Below, piece after piece: positions 9,405 to 18,471 of a DNA stretch of 64,000 bases (positions within the stretch are counted from its first letter, which is position 1; each line of letters opens with the position of its first letter). Both the position numbers and the translations under genes were made by a program. The notes below the pieces were generated by a model. It saw nothing but the letters and a program-made list of their open reading frames with translations, searched no databases and was not told the origin of the DNA. The stretch comes from Marasmitruncus massiliensis (GTDB taxonomy: Bacteria; Bacillota; Clostridia; Oscillospirales; Ruminococcaceae): contig NZ_FYDE01000004.1 of the NCBI RefSeq assembly GCF_900186535.1, positions 434,001-498,000 of the forward strand. The letters are read 5' to 3'.

Positions 9405-11494
9405 CACTGCCTTTCAAATATGCTCAGGAGGTTGTTGGCGTCCAGAATCAGGCTGATGCTTCCGTCACCCAAAATGGTACATCCGGAAAGCCCGCATTGC
9501 TTAATGTTGTAGCGGTTGAGAAAAGCGGGGAAAGGTTTGACAACCACCTGCTGCTCGCCGATCAGTTCGTCGGCGAAGATGCAGGCGACCTGGCTGGCGT
9601 TTTCAATCTGAATGACAATGCCTTCGGTCAAGTCCTTAATTGCGTTATCAATGGAAAACACATCGTGCAAACGAATGATTGGGAAGCATTCGCCGCGCAG
9701 CATAATCATTTCCGACCCGTCTGTATTATAGATGACCTGTTTCGGATCAAAGATTTTAAAGGACTGCTTGATGGAAGTAATCGGGAGGGTAAAGATACTG
9801 CCGCCAACCGAGATTTCCATGCCGTCCACGATTGCAAGCGTCAGCGGAATTTTAATTGTGAAAGTGGTACCGACATTTCGGGTGCTTTCCACGCTGATTG
9901 TACCGCCGACTTTTTCAAGATTTTTGCGGACAACATCCATGCCGACACCGCGCCCCGAATACTCAGTGACCGCCTCATTGGTGGAAAACCCGGGAAGCAT
10001 GATCATGCTGAAAATCTCTTTTTCCGAATATTCGGATTCGGGTTTTGTCAGCAGCCCGTTTTTCTTTGCCTTGCTCATGATTTTTGCCGAGTCAAGGCCG
10101 CACCCGTCGTCAGAAATGGTGATCACAATTTCTCCGCCGATATTCTGAGCCGCCAGAGTAATTTTTCCCGTTTCCGGTTTACCAAGCGCCCGGCGTTCTT
10201 CTGCGGATTCAATCGCGTGGTCCATCGAGTTGCGGATCATGTGCATAAACGGATCGGTAATCGTATCGTTGATTGTTTTATCGACCTCGGTGTCTCCTCC
10301 GATGGTTTCAAGTTCCACTGCTTTATTCAGCTTTTTCCCCATATCGCGAACGATGCGGTTCATCTTCTGAAAGACGCCGGAGAGCGGGACCATACGGATG
10401 GACATCACGACGTCCTGCAGTTCATCGGTAAGCTTGCGCAGTTCGCGGGTCGATTTGTTGAAGTTATCCAACACAAGGCCTTTTAAGTCGGGATTGCTCG
10501 CCACCATGGATTCTGCTGTAACAAGCTCTCCTACCAAATCCATCAACTGGTCCAGCTTTGTCTGATTTACGCTGATCAGGCTCTGCTTGCTGCCTGCTTT
10601 TGCTGCGATCGCCGAGGTCTGTCCCTGATCGTCTTTTACCTGCACGGTTACAGTAGAAGCGGAGGAAGCAGCGGTGGCGTTTTGCGAAACATTTTCTTCC
10701 TTTGTTTCGAGAATCTCATAGGACTTTACATTAATCGAGTTTTCGATTATCTTATAAATATCTTCAGGGTTGGCCGTGGTTTTGAATTTAACGATAAATC
10801 CCTTATCAATGATTACCGAGGACAGTGAGGAGTCGGCTTCGGGATGGGGCGGAACGGAATCCAGCTCATCGCACCAGTCCTTCATTTGGGTAAGCAGCAT
10901 AAACGCACGAATATTCTCCATCTGGCAGCCGTCCTCAAAAAAGACGCGCACCTGATGGTATCCGTCCCCTGTGGAAATGCCTGCGTCTGCCGGCGCGCGT
11001 TTGGGAACCGACTGCTGTTTTGGCGTCTGAGCAGTGGCAGTCGGAGCAACAGTGACCGGGACAGCCGCCCGCGGAGCAGCCCCTTTCATGATTGCGGCTT
11101 GCTCTTCCAGCAGGCCGATAATGGAGCTGGAGTCCTTGGGGGTATAGTCATCCGTCTGCAGGCCGTCAATTTCAGCTTTGATAAAATCAGAGGCCTGGAA
11201 CAATAAATCATAGATCGAATCACTGATCTCTTTCAGCTTTGCCGGATTTTCGCGGACGATGAAAAACACATCTTCCACAGAATGAGCAAGGCTGGAAATG
11301 CTTTCCAATCCCATCATGGCAGAGGACCCTTTGATAGTATGCATGATACGAAAGATTTCGTTGATATTCTTTTCGCTGATATCTTTGGATTTTTCCGATT
11401 CCAGCATTATTTCATCGAGCTCTTCCAAAAGCGTGGTGCTTTCATAGATAAACATTTCCAACATGGATTCCATACCCGGATCGATAGAACTCAT
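9404..11494 (-). CDS. cheA: CheA, chemotaxis sensor histidine kinase
   Basis: This 696-residue CheA has the standard order. The HPt domain carries His52 (FRIMHTIKGSSAMMG). A linker and P2-like region (about 185-265) follows, then the P3 dimerisation helices (LVGELVTAESM). The ATPase domain has its N box (HMIRNSMDHAIE) and G boxes (ISDDGCGLD, GRGVGMDVV), and the C-terminal CheW-like domain follows. It phosphorylates CheB and CheY, but no cheY lies in this window. It is the first gene of the minus-strand operon; the 180 bases upstream are AT-rich and must contain its promoter. Confidence 0.97.
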   Translation of the reverse strand: MSSIDPGMESMLEMFIYESTTLLEELDEIMLESEKSKDISEKNINEIFRIMHTIKGSSAMMGLESISSLAHSVEDVFFIVRENPAKLKEISDSIYDLLFQASDFIKAEIDGLQTDDYTPKDSSSIIGLLEEQAAIMKGAAPRAAVPVTVAPTATAQTPKQQSVPKRAPADAGISTGDGYHQVRVFFEDGCQMENIRAFMLLTQMKDWCDELDSVPPHPEADSSLSSVIIDKGFIVKFKTTANPEDIYKIIENSINVKSYEILETKEENVSQNATAASSASTVTVQVKDDQGQTSAIAAKAGSKQSLISVNQTKLDQLMDLVGELVTAESMVASNPDLKGLVLDNFNKSTRELRKLTDELQDVVMSIRMVPLSGVFQKMNRIVRDMGKKLNKAVELETIGGDTEVDKTINDTITDPFMHMIRNSMDHAIESAEERRALGKPETGKITLAAQNIGGEIVITISDDGCGLDSAKIMSKAKKNGLLTKPESEYSEKEIFSMIMLPGFSTNEAVTEYSGRGVGMDVVRKNLEKVGGTISVESTRNVGTTFTIKIPLTLAIVDGMEISVGGSIFTLPITSIKQSFKIFDPKQVIYNTDGSEMIMLRGECFPIIRLHDVFSIDNAIKDLTEGIVIQIENASQVACIFADELIGEQQVVVKPFPAFLNRYNIKQCGLSGCTILGDGSISLILDANNLLSIFERQ

Positions 11495-11675
11495 TGATAC
11501 TCACCTACTAAATATGAATTAGAGCGGCAAAGCCTTCCTATATAGAAAGTCGACACTTTTTAAGATAACTTAATGTTTGTTATTAATTTTTAAAAAGAAA
11601 GTACGATATAGATTATAAGGGATTTATCAATCTCATTATAGCGCAATCTAAGGCGGTAAGCAAGGTGGTGCCTGA

Positions 11676-13088
11676 ATGGCAGATATATTGAAAATCACGA
11701 CTCCGCTGGTGAATAAAAACCAGATACAGCCGAATAAACAGGCAACCGACCCTTCTGTGCCGTTTAATTTGCAGGATGTAACCAAGGTAATTAAACCGGC
11801 GTCCAACGGGGAACTGCTCAAACAGAATAACGGGATGATTCAGAAGGAAGAAGCGTCCACGATCTTGTCAAATCTTCTGAAAGATCCGTCTGTTACGGTT
11901 AATTTCCTGAAAAATATTTTTATTTTGCAGGAAATTATCAAACTTCTGCCGGTGAATAACTCCACTGTGACACAGGAGATTGAACAGCTGTTCAATTCCC
12001 TGCTGATTAAGCCGGAGGATATCGTGGTAGAAATGATGCGGCAGGAGAACACCTCTACTGTGTTTAAAGGGGAGTTGTTCAATTTTCTGCGCGGTTTGAT
12101 TGCCGGAAACCCCACACCGGAAATCCGTGCGGGAGTGGCAAACCTGTTAAAATCAATTAACGGGCTGCTGGGCAAGCAGGATGTGCTCAACGCAATTTCC
12201 AACAGCCTTCAGTTTCTCTCCGAAAATCTGGAGGCGAGCAAACTACTGTCCGGGCGGCTGCAGACATTGTCCGACCAGTTTCGCGCGCAGGATGCCGCTC
12301 AAAAATTCGGCGAGCTGAAGACGCAGGTTCTGGAGATTTTTAAAGAGGTTGAGGGAAGTATTCTGTATTCCCCGCGAATGGCAAAGGTGATTGCGATTTC
12401 GCTTTACAACCTGTCCAGGTTTAATAACAATCCGGACTTTTTCCAGGAATCTGTGTCCAATTTAATGCTTTTGCTGGACGGCAAACAGCAGCGCGGCGAA
12501 CTGGCGGCGGGAATCGATCATTTTCTTGCCCAGATGACAAATGCCGGGGAACAAAACGAAAACTCCAAGATTATGGATATCCTTGCGCAGATCATCGGAA
12601 AGCAGGCAGACAATGCAGATTTTACGTTATTAAATTCGGAAAAGATTGAAAAAATTATTCACAGTTTGCTGTCGTCTCCCTGCAATTTCACCCCGCTGCT
12701 GCATTTTGTTATTCCGGTGCAGTACGACCAAATGAAGTCTTTTGCTGAAATCTGGATTAATCCAAATGGGTCGGAGGATGAGCGCAACTCTTCGGAACGT
12801 TCGGGCAAGCGAAACATTCATATGCTGATTGTCTTTGATATTGAAGGAATTGGACAATTTGAAGCGGAACTGAATGTTTTAGACCAGACAATCGATTTTT
12901 CTCTGTTTTGTCCGCCCGCCTATGTTTCTGAATTTTCCGGAATGAAAGACCGGTTTGTAAAGTGCATTTCTGCGTCCTCCTACCAGTTTGGAACGATTGC
13001 AATTGATAAGCTGGAACGTCCCCGCTCGCTCATGGATGTATTTAAATCGCTGCCATATAAAAGGACGGGTGTGAATGTCAAAATCTAA
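11676..13088 (+). CDS. Unrecognised 470-residue protein, possibly FliK/YlqG-like
   Basis: This is a soluble, mostly helical protein without signal peptide or membrane segment. I do not recognise it with certainty. The C-terminal 90 residues (LIVFDIEGIGQFEAELNV near 386, ending KRTGVNVKI) look like the C-terminal domain of hook-length control proteins, where a beta-rich segment with LG/VE-type residues precedes helices. It overlaps by 14 bases the next gene, a free FlhB C-terminal domain. In Bacillus the comparable pair is ylqG-ylqH. A role with the flagellar export switch is therefore inference from context plus weak resemblance. The ATG at 11676 has a GGTGG site seven bases upstream. Confidence 0.5.
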   Translation: MADILKITTPLVNKNQIQPNKQATDPSVPFNLQDVTKVIKPASNGELLKQNNGMIQKEEASTILSNLLKDPSVTVNFLKNIFILQEIIKLLPVNNSTVTQEIEQLFNSLLIKPEDIVVEMMRQENTSTVFKGELFNFLRGLIAGNPTPEIRAGVANLLKSINGLLGKQDVLNAISNSLQFLSENLEASKLLSGRLQTLSDQFRAQDAAQKFGELKTQVLEIFKEVEGSILYSPRMAKVIAISLYNLSRFNNNPDFFQESVSNLMLLLDGKQQRGELAAGIDHFLAQMTNAGEQNENSKIMDILAQIIGKQADNADFTLLNSEKIEKIIHSLLSSPCNFTPLLHFVIPVQYDQMKSFAEIWINPNGSEDERNSSERSGKRNIHMLIVFDIEGIGQFEAELNVLDQTIDFSLFCPPAYVSEFSGMKDRFVKCISASSYQFGTIAIDKLERPRSLMDVFKSLPYKRTGVNVKI

Positions 13089-13482
13089 ACAAAAAGCGGT
13101 TGCCTTAAAATATAATGCGGATGAGGACATGGCCCCTGTTGTGATCGCTTCCGGCTACGGCAGCATTGCAGAGCGCATTATCGGTATTGCGGAGCAAAAA
13201 GGAATCCCCGTATTCCGGGATGACAGCGCGTCCTCGCTGCTGTGTATGCTTGAGGTCGGCAGCAATATTCCGGTGGAATTGTATGAGGTAATTGCGGCAA
13301 TCTATTGCCAGCTTTTGCAGACTTCTTCTGAAATTAAAAACAGGGAACCGGGGCAGACTTCTCAACCCCTTTCGGAACGTTCCGCGCAATTTGCGCGCCG
13401 TACGGCGGGCGCCCCTATGGGGGTACGCAGGAGAAAGGCGGCAGGGGAAGGAACAAAAACTGTGCGGGAAAAGAATGACTAG
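13075..13482 (+). CDS. Free-standing FlhB C-terminal cytoplasmic domain (YlqH/FlhX-like)
   Basis: This 135-residue protein matches only the portion of FlhB that follows its self-cleavage site: AVALKYNADEDMAPVVIASG at about 8-27, then ERIIGIAEQKGIPVFRDD and a helical end (about 30-82). There are no membrane helices and no NPTH cleavage motif. In FlhB the cleaved C-terminal piece sets export specificity. Short homologues of this type are known in Firmicutes, often beside a FliK-like gene, as here (14-base overlap). The last 50 residues are basic and low in order, with no counterpart I recognise. Confidence 0.75.
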   Translation: MSKSKQKAVALKYNADEDMAPVVIASGYGSIAERIIGIAEQKGIPVFRDDSASSLLCMLEVGSNIPVELYEVIAAIYCQLLQTSSEIKNREPGQTSQPLSERSAQFARRTAGAPMGVRRRKAAGEGTKTVREKND

Positions 13483-13569
13483 TCATTTTTGCTGAAAGCT
13501 TTTTTTCTCTTTTTATCTTGTTGATCCTGTGATAATATAATGATATCCGATGCCGGGGGAGGAATGGGC

Positions 13570-14256
13570 ATGCTGCCTTTGCCAACAGAGTATATATCCT
13601 CAGTCTGTGAAATCAAGACATTGTCAAATGAACTGGTTGCCACAGGCACAATCCGAAAAATTACAGAGGAGTACATTGAAGTTTCCGACAAGACCGGACT
13701 CATGCCGATTGCAGCCTATGGGACAGAGGTAAAAATGAATGTGTTCAATTCAAAAAGCGGATTCCGGGTACTTGCAGGGAAGGTTTATACATCCAGCCTG
13801 AAGTCGATCCGTATTATGGAGGTTGTCAGCCTTCTTGATTTGGAAAGGCGGCACTTTTTCCGCGTGGAAGTAAATATGTCGGCTTATGTCGTCTTGCTGA
13901 AAAAGAAAAATGAAGAAGCTGAGAAAGAAAAAACAAAGGAAGAGCCGGATAAACAAAAAGAAACACCTGCGGCCCATGTGACGATCCGTAACCTCAGCCT
14001 TGGCGGCACTCTGTTTTCTTCAACGGAAAATTATGAGTCGGGCGACATCATTTCAATCAGGCTTAAATTCGACCGGAATGTTTTTCAGTTCAAAGGCGCC
14101 GTAAGAAGAACGGGGGATACCATTCACGGCCAGATGCTCTACGGATGTGAATTTATGGATGTCCCGAAAGCTGCGGCAAACGCACTTTGTGCATATATTT
14201 TCCAATGCCAGCGTCAGCAGATACATAAAAAACGGATGGAGCATCAGCAACTATAG
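13570..14256 (+). CDS. PilZ-domain c-di-GMP-binding protein (YcgR-like)
   Basis: This is a 228-residue protein with an N-terminal YcgR-type beta domain (about 1-95) and a PilZ domain. The c-di-GMP motif is intact: LERRHFFRVEV (RxxxR) near residue 94 and RNLSLGGTLF (N-x-S-x-x-G) near 141. A Lys/Glu-rich linker of about 20 residues sits between them. YcgR-type proteins slow the flagellar motor when c-di-GMP is high. The ATG at 13570 is chosen because GGGGGAGG ends seven bases before it; the ATGs at 13540 and 13564 lack usable spacing. Confidence 0.85.
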   Translation: MLPLPTEYISSVCEIKTLSNELVATGTIRKITEEYIEVSDKTGLMPIAAYGTEVKMNVFNSKSGFRVLAGKVYTSSLKSIRIMEVVSLLDLERRHFFRVEVNMSAYVVLLKKKNEEAEKEKTKEEPDKQKETPAAHVTIRNLSLGGTLFSSTENYESGDIISIRLKFDRNVFQFKGAVRRTGDTIHGQMLYGCEFMDVPKAAANALCAYIFQCQRQQIHKKRMEHQQL

Positions 14257-14270
14257 ATTCGGAGGATAAT

Positions 14271-16403
14271 ATGGAGGAAAACAAGGTGGAAAACAAAGGA
14301 GCGCCTGAGGAAGAACAGGTACAGACCCCGGAGCCTGTTTTTGCTTTGGACATCGGTACGCGCAGTATCATCGGCATTGTGGGTGCGCAGGAAAAAGACC
14401 TGTTCAGCGTATGGGCTGTCGCACAGGAAGAGCATACGCAGAGGTCTATGATTGACGGACAGATTGAAAACGTGGACCAGGTTGCCGCAACCGCCGACAT
14501 TGTCAGAAAACGGCTGGAGAAAAAACTTGGCTTTCCACTCAAGAATGTCTGCGTCGCGGCGGCAGGACGGGCGTTGAAAACGCAGAAGGCTTCTTTTGAG
14601 ATGGAGCTGGACCCAAAAGCGCTGATTACCCGCCGGCAGGTGTTTGAGCTTGAGATGGGCGCTATCCAGCAGGCAAGCAGCGATGTCGGCACCGGGGAGC
14701 AGGCGGGTGAACAGCCGCTTTACTGCGTGGGTCATTCGGTTATGAGATACTATCTGGATGACTACCCCATTTCCACTCTGATCAACCACCGCGGCCGAAA
14801 GGCGAAGGTTGAGATCATAGCCACCTTCCTGCCTACCGAGGTGGTGGAAAGCCTCTATACGGCGATGTCTAAAATCGGACTGAGCGTCGCCAGCATTACG
14901 CTGGAGCCGATTGCGGCGATGAATGCCATTATCCCGCAGGAACTGCGTATGCTGAACCTGGCGCTGGTAGATATCGGGGCGGGTACCTCGGATATCGCGA
15001 TTTCCGACGGGGGCTGTGTGACTGCTTACACAATGGCTACGGTGGCCGGAGATGAGATTTCCGAGGCAGTTGTAAAAGAATATCTGGTGGATTTTGAAAC
15101 AGCGGAAAAGATGAAGCTTGCTCTGAGCAACCATGTTGAAAAAATTTCCTACACAGATATTCTCGGGTTTTCCTATACGGTTTCGCCCGCGGAAATTATG
15201 GAAAAGCTTGCACCTGCGTCTGAAAACCTTGGAACGGTCATTGCCAGCAAAATTTTGGAGGTCAACGGCAAGCCGCCTGCCGCGGTATTTATGGTGGGCG
15301 GAGGAAGCCAGCTTCCACAGCTTTGCAGGCTGGTGGCCCAGAAATTATCGATTGATGAAAACAAGGTGGCTATCGGCGGGAACAACTACATGAAGCGGAT
15401 GGTGACCGGAGAACAGGAAGTTTCCGGTCCTGAATACGCCACCCCGATGGGAATTGCGATTACAGCCATGTTATCCCAGGAAAGCAGCAGTTTCTCAGTA
15501 TCTCTGAACGGGAGAAAGGTCATGCTGTTCAAAGGCAGTTCCGCAACTGTGATGGATTTGCTGATTATGTGCGGATATCGCCAGAATCAGATTATTGGGC
15601 GCTCGGGCAAAAGCATTAATTATGAGCTGGACGGCAAAAAGATGACTGCAAGAGGAGGGCATCCGACCGCTGCGGTCATTACAGTAAATGGCCAGTCCGC
15701 CAACATCTCAACGCCTCTACATATGAATGATCAGGTTTTGGTGGCCGAAGCTGTGCAGGGGGCGGATGCCGCCCCGGTTTTGTCGGAACTGGTGCCCGGA
15801 TGGAAGCAGTTTTATGTCAGCCTGAACGGCTCCCAGATGTTTGCGGGGGCAATCGCCTTTGTGAACGGGGTACCGGCGGACGGAGACAGGCGGATTGGAA
15901 ATCTCGACAGTGTGCAGACGCACCGGGTCGAAACACTTGCGGATCTTTGCATGGAGGCAGGGCTGAAGACTGGACAATACAGTTTTGTGGTGAACGGCAA
16001 GGCACAAAGCGATGATTATAGATTGGCCCCCGGAGACGAAATCCGTTATTTCCCTCTGGTTGAAGTGCGGCCGGTACCACAGCAGCAGGCAGCACTCATA
16101 CCGGAGCCGGATGATTTGGAACAGAAGCCCGCGGAAGAGCAAAATGACCGGACGATCAGGATTATCCTCAATGGCCGCAGCGCGGAACTTGTGCCGAAAG
16201 AAGATCATACCCCGTATTTATTTGTGGACATGCTTAACTTTGTGGATATTGACCCGACAAAACCCCAGGGGGACATTATCCTTCGGCTGAACGGGCGTGA
16301 TGCCTCTTATTTGGAAGTGGTACACGACGGGGATTCGGTGGACATTTATTGGGATAAGACGCAAAGAAAGCCAATGGATACCGCAAGCGGACTATTCAGG
16401 TAA
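14271..16403 (+). CDS. FtsA/PilM-like actin-fold ATPase with C-terminal beta-grasp-like repeats
   Basis: This 710-residue protein has an N-terminal actin-type ATPase fold of about 390 residues: phosphate-1 FALDIGTRSIIGIVG (about 24-38), an SHS2-like insert, phosphate-2 LALVDIGAGTSDIAI (about 231-245) and an adenosine motif VFMVGGGSQLPQL. It resembles FtsA but lacks the typical C-terminal membrane helix. Beyond it lie three similar units, beginning near residues 406, 512 and 626, each opening with a (V/I)xLNG strand and closing with a GDxh-type strand, like ThiS/ubiquitin beta-grasp folds. It lies in a flagellar neighbourhood, 15 bases after the PilZ gene. Its function is unknown; a role in motility or division is inference. 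Confidence 0.7.
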   Translation: MEENKVENKGAPEEEQVQTPEPVFALDIGTRSIIGIVGAQEKDLFSVWAVAQEEHTQRSMIDGQIENVDQVAATADIVRKRLEKKLGFPLKNVCVAAAGRALKTQKASFEMELDPKALITRRQVFELEMGAIQQASSDVGTGEQAGEQPLYCVGHSVMRYYLDDYPISTLINHRGRKAKVEIIATFLPTEVVESLYTAMSKIGLSVASITLEPIAAMNAIIPQELRMLNLALVDIGAGTSDIAISDGGCVTAYTMATVAGDEISEAVVKEYLVDFETAEKMKLALSNHVEKISYTDILGFSYTVSPAEIMEKLAPASENLGTVIASKILEVNGKPPAAVFMVGGGSQLPQLCRLVAQKLSIDENKVAIGGNNYMKRMVTGEQEVSGPEYATPMGIAITAMLSQESSSFSVSLNGRKVMLFKGSSATVMDLLIMCGYRQNQIIGRSGKSINYELDGKKMTARGGHPTAAVITVNGQSANISTPLHMNDQVLVAEAVQGADAAPVLSELVPGWKQFYVSLNGSQMFAGAIAFVNGVPADGDRRIGNLDSVQTHRVETLADLCMEAGLKTGQYSFVVNGKAQSDDYRLAPGDEIRYFPLVEVRPVPQQQAALIPEPDDLEQKPAEEQNDRTIRIILNGRSAELVPKEDHTPYLFVDMLNFVDIDPTKPQGDIILRLNGRDASYLEVVHDGDSVDIYWDKTQRKPMDTASGLFR

Positions 16404-16420
16404 AGAAAGGTGGGATTTAT

Positions 16421-17692
16421 GTGCAGACTTATATTGTTCGTCAGCCGATCGTAGATGAAACCAATACTGTACAAGGATATGAAATATTATACCAGGAGGA
16501 TGTCGACGGCCTTTTCAGCAAAGAAGACGTCAATGCCGCGAATGCGATTGAGAGTTTTCTGAATCAGCTCGGCAGCGAGAAATTTTTGGACGGAAAAACC
16601 GCCTACCTGACATTTACTCCTAATTTATTGCTGAAAAACATTCCTAAAATGTTTTCCGAATCAAAACTGGTGATTCAGATTGAGGACAACTCGATTATTC
16701 ATCCGCTTGCTCAGAAGATTATTTACCGCTATAAAAAGCAGGGCTACCGGGTAGCTTTGAAAGGGTTTGAGTTCACGCCGCGCTATTTTGGAATTCTTGA
16801 CGCGGTGGATATTATCAAAGTAGACTTTTGTGATACCCGGAATCCTTCCTTGAAAAACATTGTGAGCATCGCAAAAAGCTTTCATAAGGAAGTTGTAGCC
16901 TATAATGTAAACTCTGTAAAATCCTATGAGTATGCGAAGGAATGCGGCTGCAGATATATGCAGGGAGCGTGCGTTGCAATCCAGTATGCTTCCAAAGTGC
17001 ATCGCATGGACCATATGCAGAGCAACTTCTTCCAGCTGATGGTCGCCATTACAAAGGACGAGCCCAATATTGACGAGATCGGCGCCATCATTTCCCGCGA
17101 TGTAACTTTGGCGTTCTCGCTGATTAAACTGGTAAATTCCGCCTATTTTGCGTTGCGTAACCGGGCCAAGTCGGTAAAGCAGGCGCTGATTATTCTGGGA
17201 TTGGGACAGCTCAAGCAATGGATTTATCTGCTAAGCTTCCGTCAGGAAAACGGCCAGATTCCGGAGGAGCTGGTGCGCATCTCTTTCCTGCGCGGCAACT
17301 TTTGCGCGGAGCTTTCTCAGTATGTCTCCAATCTGAATATTTCGAAGGCAGAAGCTTATCTTTTAGGGATGTTCTCCACACTGGGACTGTTGATGGAAGT
17401 GCCGCTGGCCGCAGCGCTTGGCGAGCTTTCGATTTCGGATGAAATCAAAGACGCTTTGCTAAACGGAACAGGAAGATGCGGCGATCTGTTCAATCTTGTG
17501 CTGTGCTATGAAAATGCGGATTGGGCCGGCATCACCAAATATGCTGAGTCGTTGGGAATCCCACTGAGCATTATCACTCAAAAATATTTTGAATGTGTTG
17601 AAACCGTCAATACCACATGGAGAAACCTGATGATGCCATACCCTGAGCAGGGAACAAAAGAAGACGAAGCGCATGTAGCGACACAGGAATAA
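16421..17692 (+). CDS. EAL-HDOD (YuxH-type) signalling protein, degenerate EAL
   Basis: This 423-residue protein has an N-terminal EAL-like half (about 1-195) and a C-terminal HDOD domain (about 200-395, with RDVTLAFSLIKLVNSAYF). The catalytic EAL tripeptide is replaced (QGYEILYQE) and the usual DDFG motif is not seen, so phosphodiesterase activity is unlikely; such proteins are thought to act by binding. The start is GTG at 16421 with an AAAGGTGGG site; the overlapping ATG at 16419 is out of frame. It lies 17 bases after the FtsA-like gene and is followed by a strong terminator, so it ends the transcription unit that begins at 11.7 kb. Confidence 0.85.
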   Translation: MQTYIVRQPIVDETNTVQGYEILYQEDVDGLFSKEDVNAANAIESFLNQLGSEKFLDGKTAYLTFTPNLLLKNIPKMFSESKLVIQIEDNSIIHPLAQKIIYRYKKQGYRVALKGFEFTPRYFGILDAVDIIKVDFCDTRNPSLKNIVSIAKSFHKEVVAYNVNSVKSYEYAKECGCRYMQGACVAIQYASKVHRMDHMQSNFFQLMVAITKDEPNIDEIGAIISRDVTLAFSLIKLVNSAYFALRNRAKSVKQALIILGLGQLKQWIYLLSFRQENGQIPEELVRISFLRGNFCAELSQYVSNLNISKAEAYLLGMFSTLGLLMEVPLAAALGELSISDEIKDALLNGTGRCGDLFNLVLCYENADWAGITKYAESLGIPLSIITQKYFECVETVNTTWRNLMMPYPEQGTKEDEAHVATQE

Positions 17693-17712
17693 AAATCCGC
17701 CGCATACATGAT

Positions 17713-17744
17713 AAAAACCGTCCGGAATTATCCGGACGGTTTTT
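17713..17744. terminator. Bidirectional intrinsic terminator
   Basis: A 14-bp stem (17713-17726 with 17731-17744, ACCGTCCGGA core) has a 4-base loop, an A-run on the left and a T-run on the right. It lies between convergent genes and serves both strands. Confidence 0.92.
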
Positions 17745-18227
17745 CTAGTTTATTTCTTTTTTAGGCTCTGTTTCCGCCGCAGGAACGGCAACTCCGCGGA
17801 ACTGTTTATATTCCTTATAGAGCTCGGCAACATTGGATTCAAAATCAAGACCGAAAAGGGAAGGAACCAAAAAAGAAAAAATATGGTCGTGGTCTTCATC
17901 GCGCTGAATTGCCAGAACAGTCTCGGCGATCACGACGTTTTTTAAAAACTGCGCACCCGTATAGTTGCCGGAGGCAATATAATTATAAAGCACTTGCCTG
18001 ACCAAATCGCTGCTGTTTATATCAACGATGCAGGAGACAGCTTTGCGCAAAAAAGGATCACTGAACTTAATGGAATCTTTATGAATGCGCTTATCCAGAT
18101 CTAAAAGCCCAAAGTCATGGGCGTTGGTTGCCAGTTCCATGAGCTGGCGTACAATCGGGAGGCACTCCATCCGGTCTGTCCTGCTGCATTGAAGCCGCTG
18201 AGAGAGAAATTCTAAATCCATTTTCAT
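17745..18227 (-). CDS. Soluble protein resembling the cytoplasmic loop of MotA
   Basis: This is a 160-residue protein with no signal peptide or membrane helix. Residues 25-105 resemble the large cytoplasmic loop of the stator protein MotA: VRQLMELATNAHDFGLLDLD, then SDPFLRKAVSCIVD and a segment ending in VLYNYI. In MotA this pattern (LA-x-Ar-x-GLLxLe ... dpFLxka ... vDg) contacts the rotor protein FliG. The rest of MotA, including all membrane helices, is absent, and the length is too short for a fragment of a normal motA by simple truncation. It stands alone on the minus strand among chemotaxis genes. The relation is read by eye and the function is not known. Confidence 0.5.
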   Translation of the reverse strand: MKMDLEFLSQRLQCSRTDRMECLPIVRQLMELATNAHDFGLLDLDKRIHKDSIKFSDPFLRKAVSCIVDINSSDLVRQVLYNYIASGNYTGAQFLKNVVIAETVLAIQRDEDHDHIFSFLVPSLFGLDFESNVAELYKEYKQFRGVAVPAAETEPKKEIN

Positions 18228-18319
18228 TTACCTCTATCTCCACAAATTAGTTTTATGATAACATAACAGCAAGCCATTTCATGGTTTGCTTTGCGAGCGC
18301 ATCGCCCTGGCCATAATTC

Positions 18320-18350
18320 GGTATAATAGCCACTTTATGGCTATTATACC
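18320..18350. repeat. Perfect 13-bp inverted repeat upstream of divergent motility genes
   Basis: The arms GGTATAATAGCCA (18320-18332) and TGGCTATTATACC (18338-18350) are exact complements with a 5-base loop. No T-run follows, so it is not an ordinary terminator. Both arms contain a TATAAT-like box, in opposite orientation. It lies in the 244-base gap between two divergent genes (starts at 18227 and 18472), a position suited to an operator or a divergent promoter. A 10-bp palindrome AATCCGGATT follows near 18375. The rest of the gap is AT-rich without a gene. Confidence 0.6.
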
Positions 18351-18471
18351 ATATTTGGCGCAAAATGCCTAATCAATCCGGATTAATATATTTTAACAGT
18401 AAAAATGTATTAATTTTTTATTTTTTGTGACGATTATATAAATAATAACACGCGAGAGAGGATGAAATCTA

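Noticed and set aside
9497-10486. Long plus-strand ORF opposite cheA
   Set aside because: It mirrors cheA codon structure, is rich in His/Asp/Asn as antisense frames are, and has no recognisable domain.
11560-11640. Possible sigma-28 promoter (TAAT and GTACGATA boxes) before the FliK-like gene
   Set aside because: The spacing between boxes is about two bases shorter than the consensus needs, so it was not called.
18400-18445. Possible sigma-28 promoter (TTAA-15-GACGAT) before the Cache receptor
   Set aside because: The -35 box is poor and lies in a T-rich run where such matches arise by chance.
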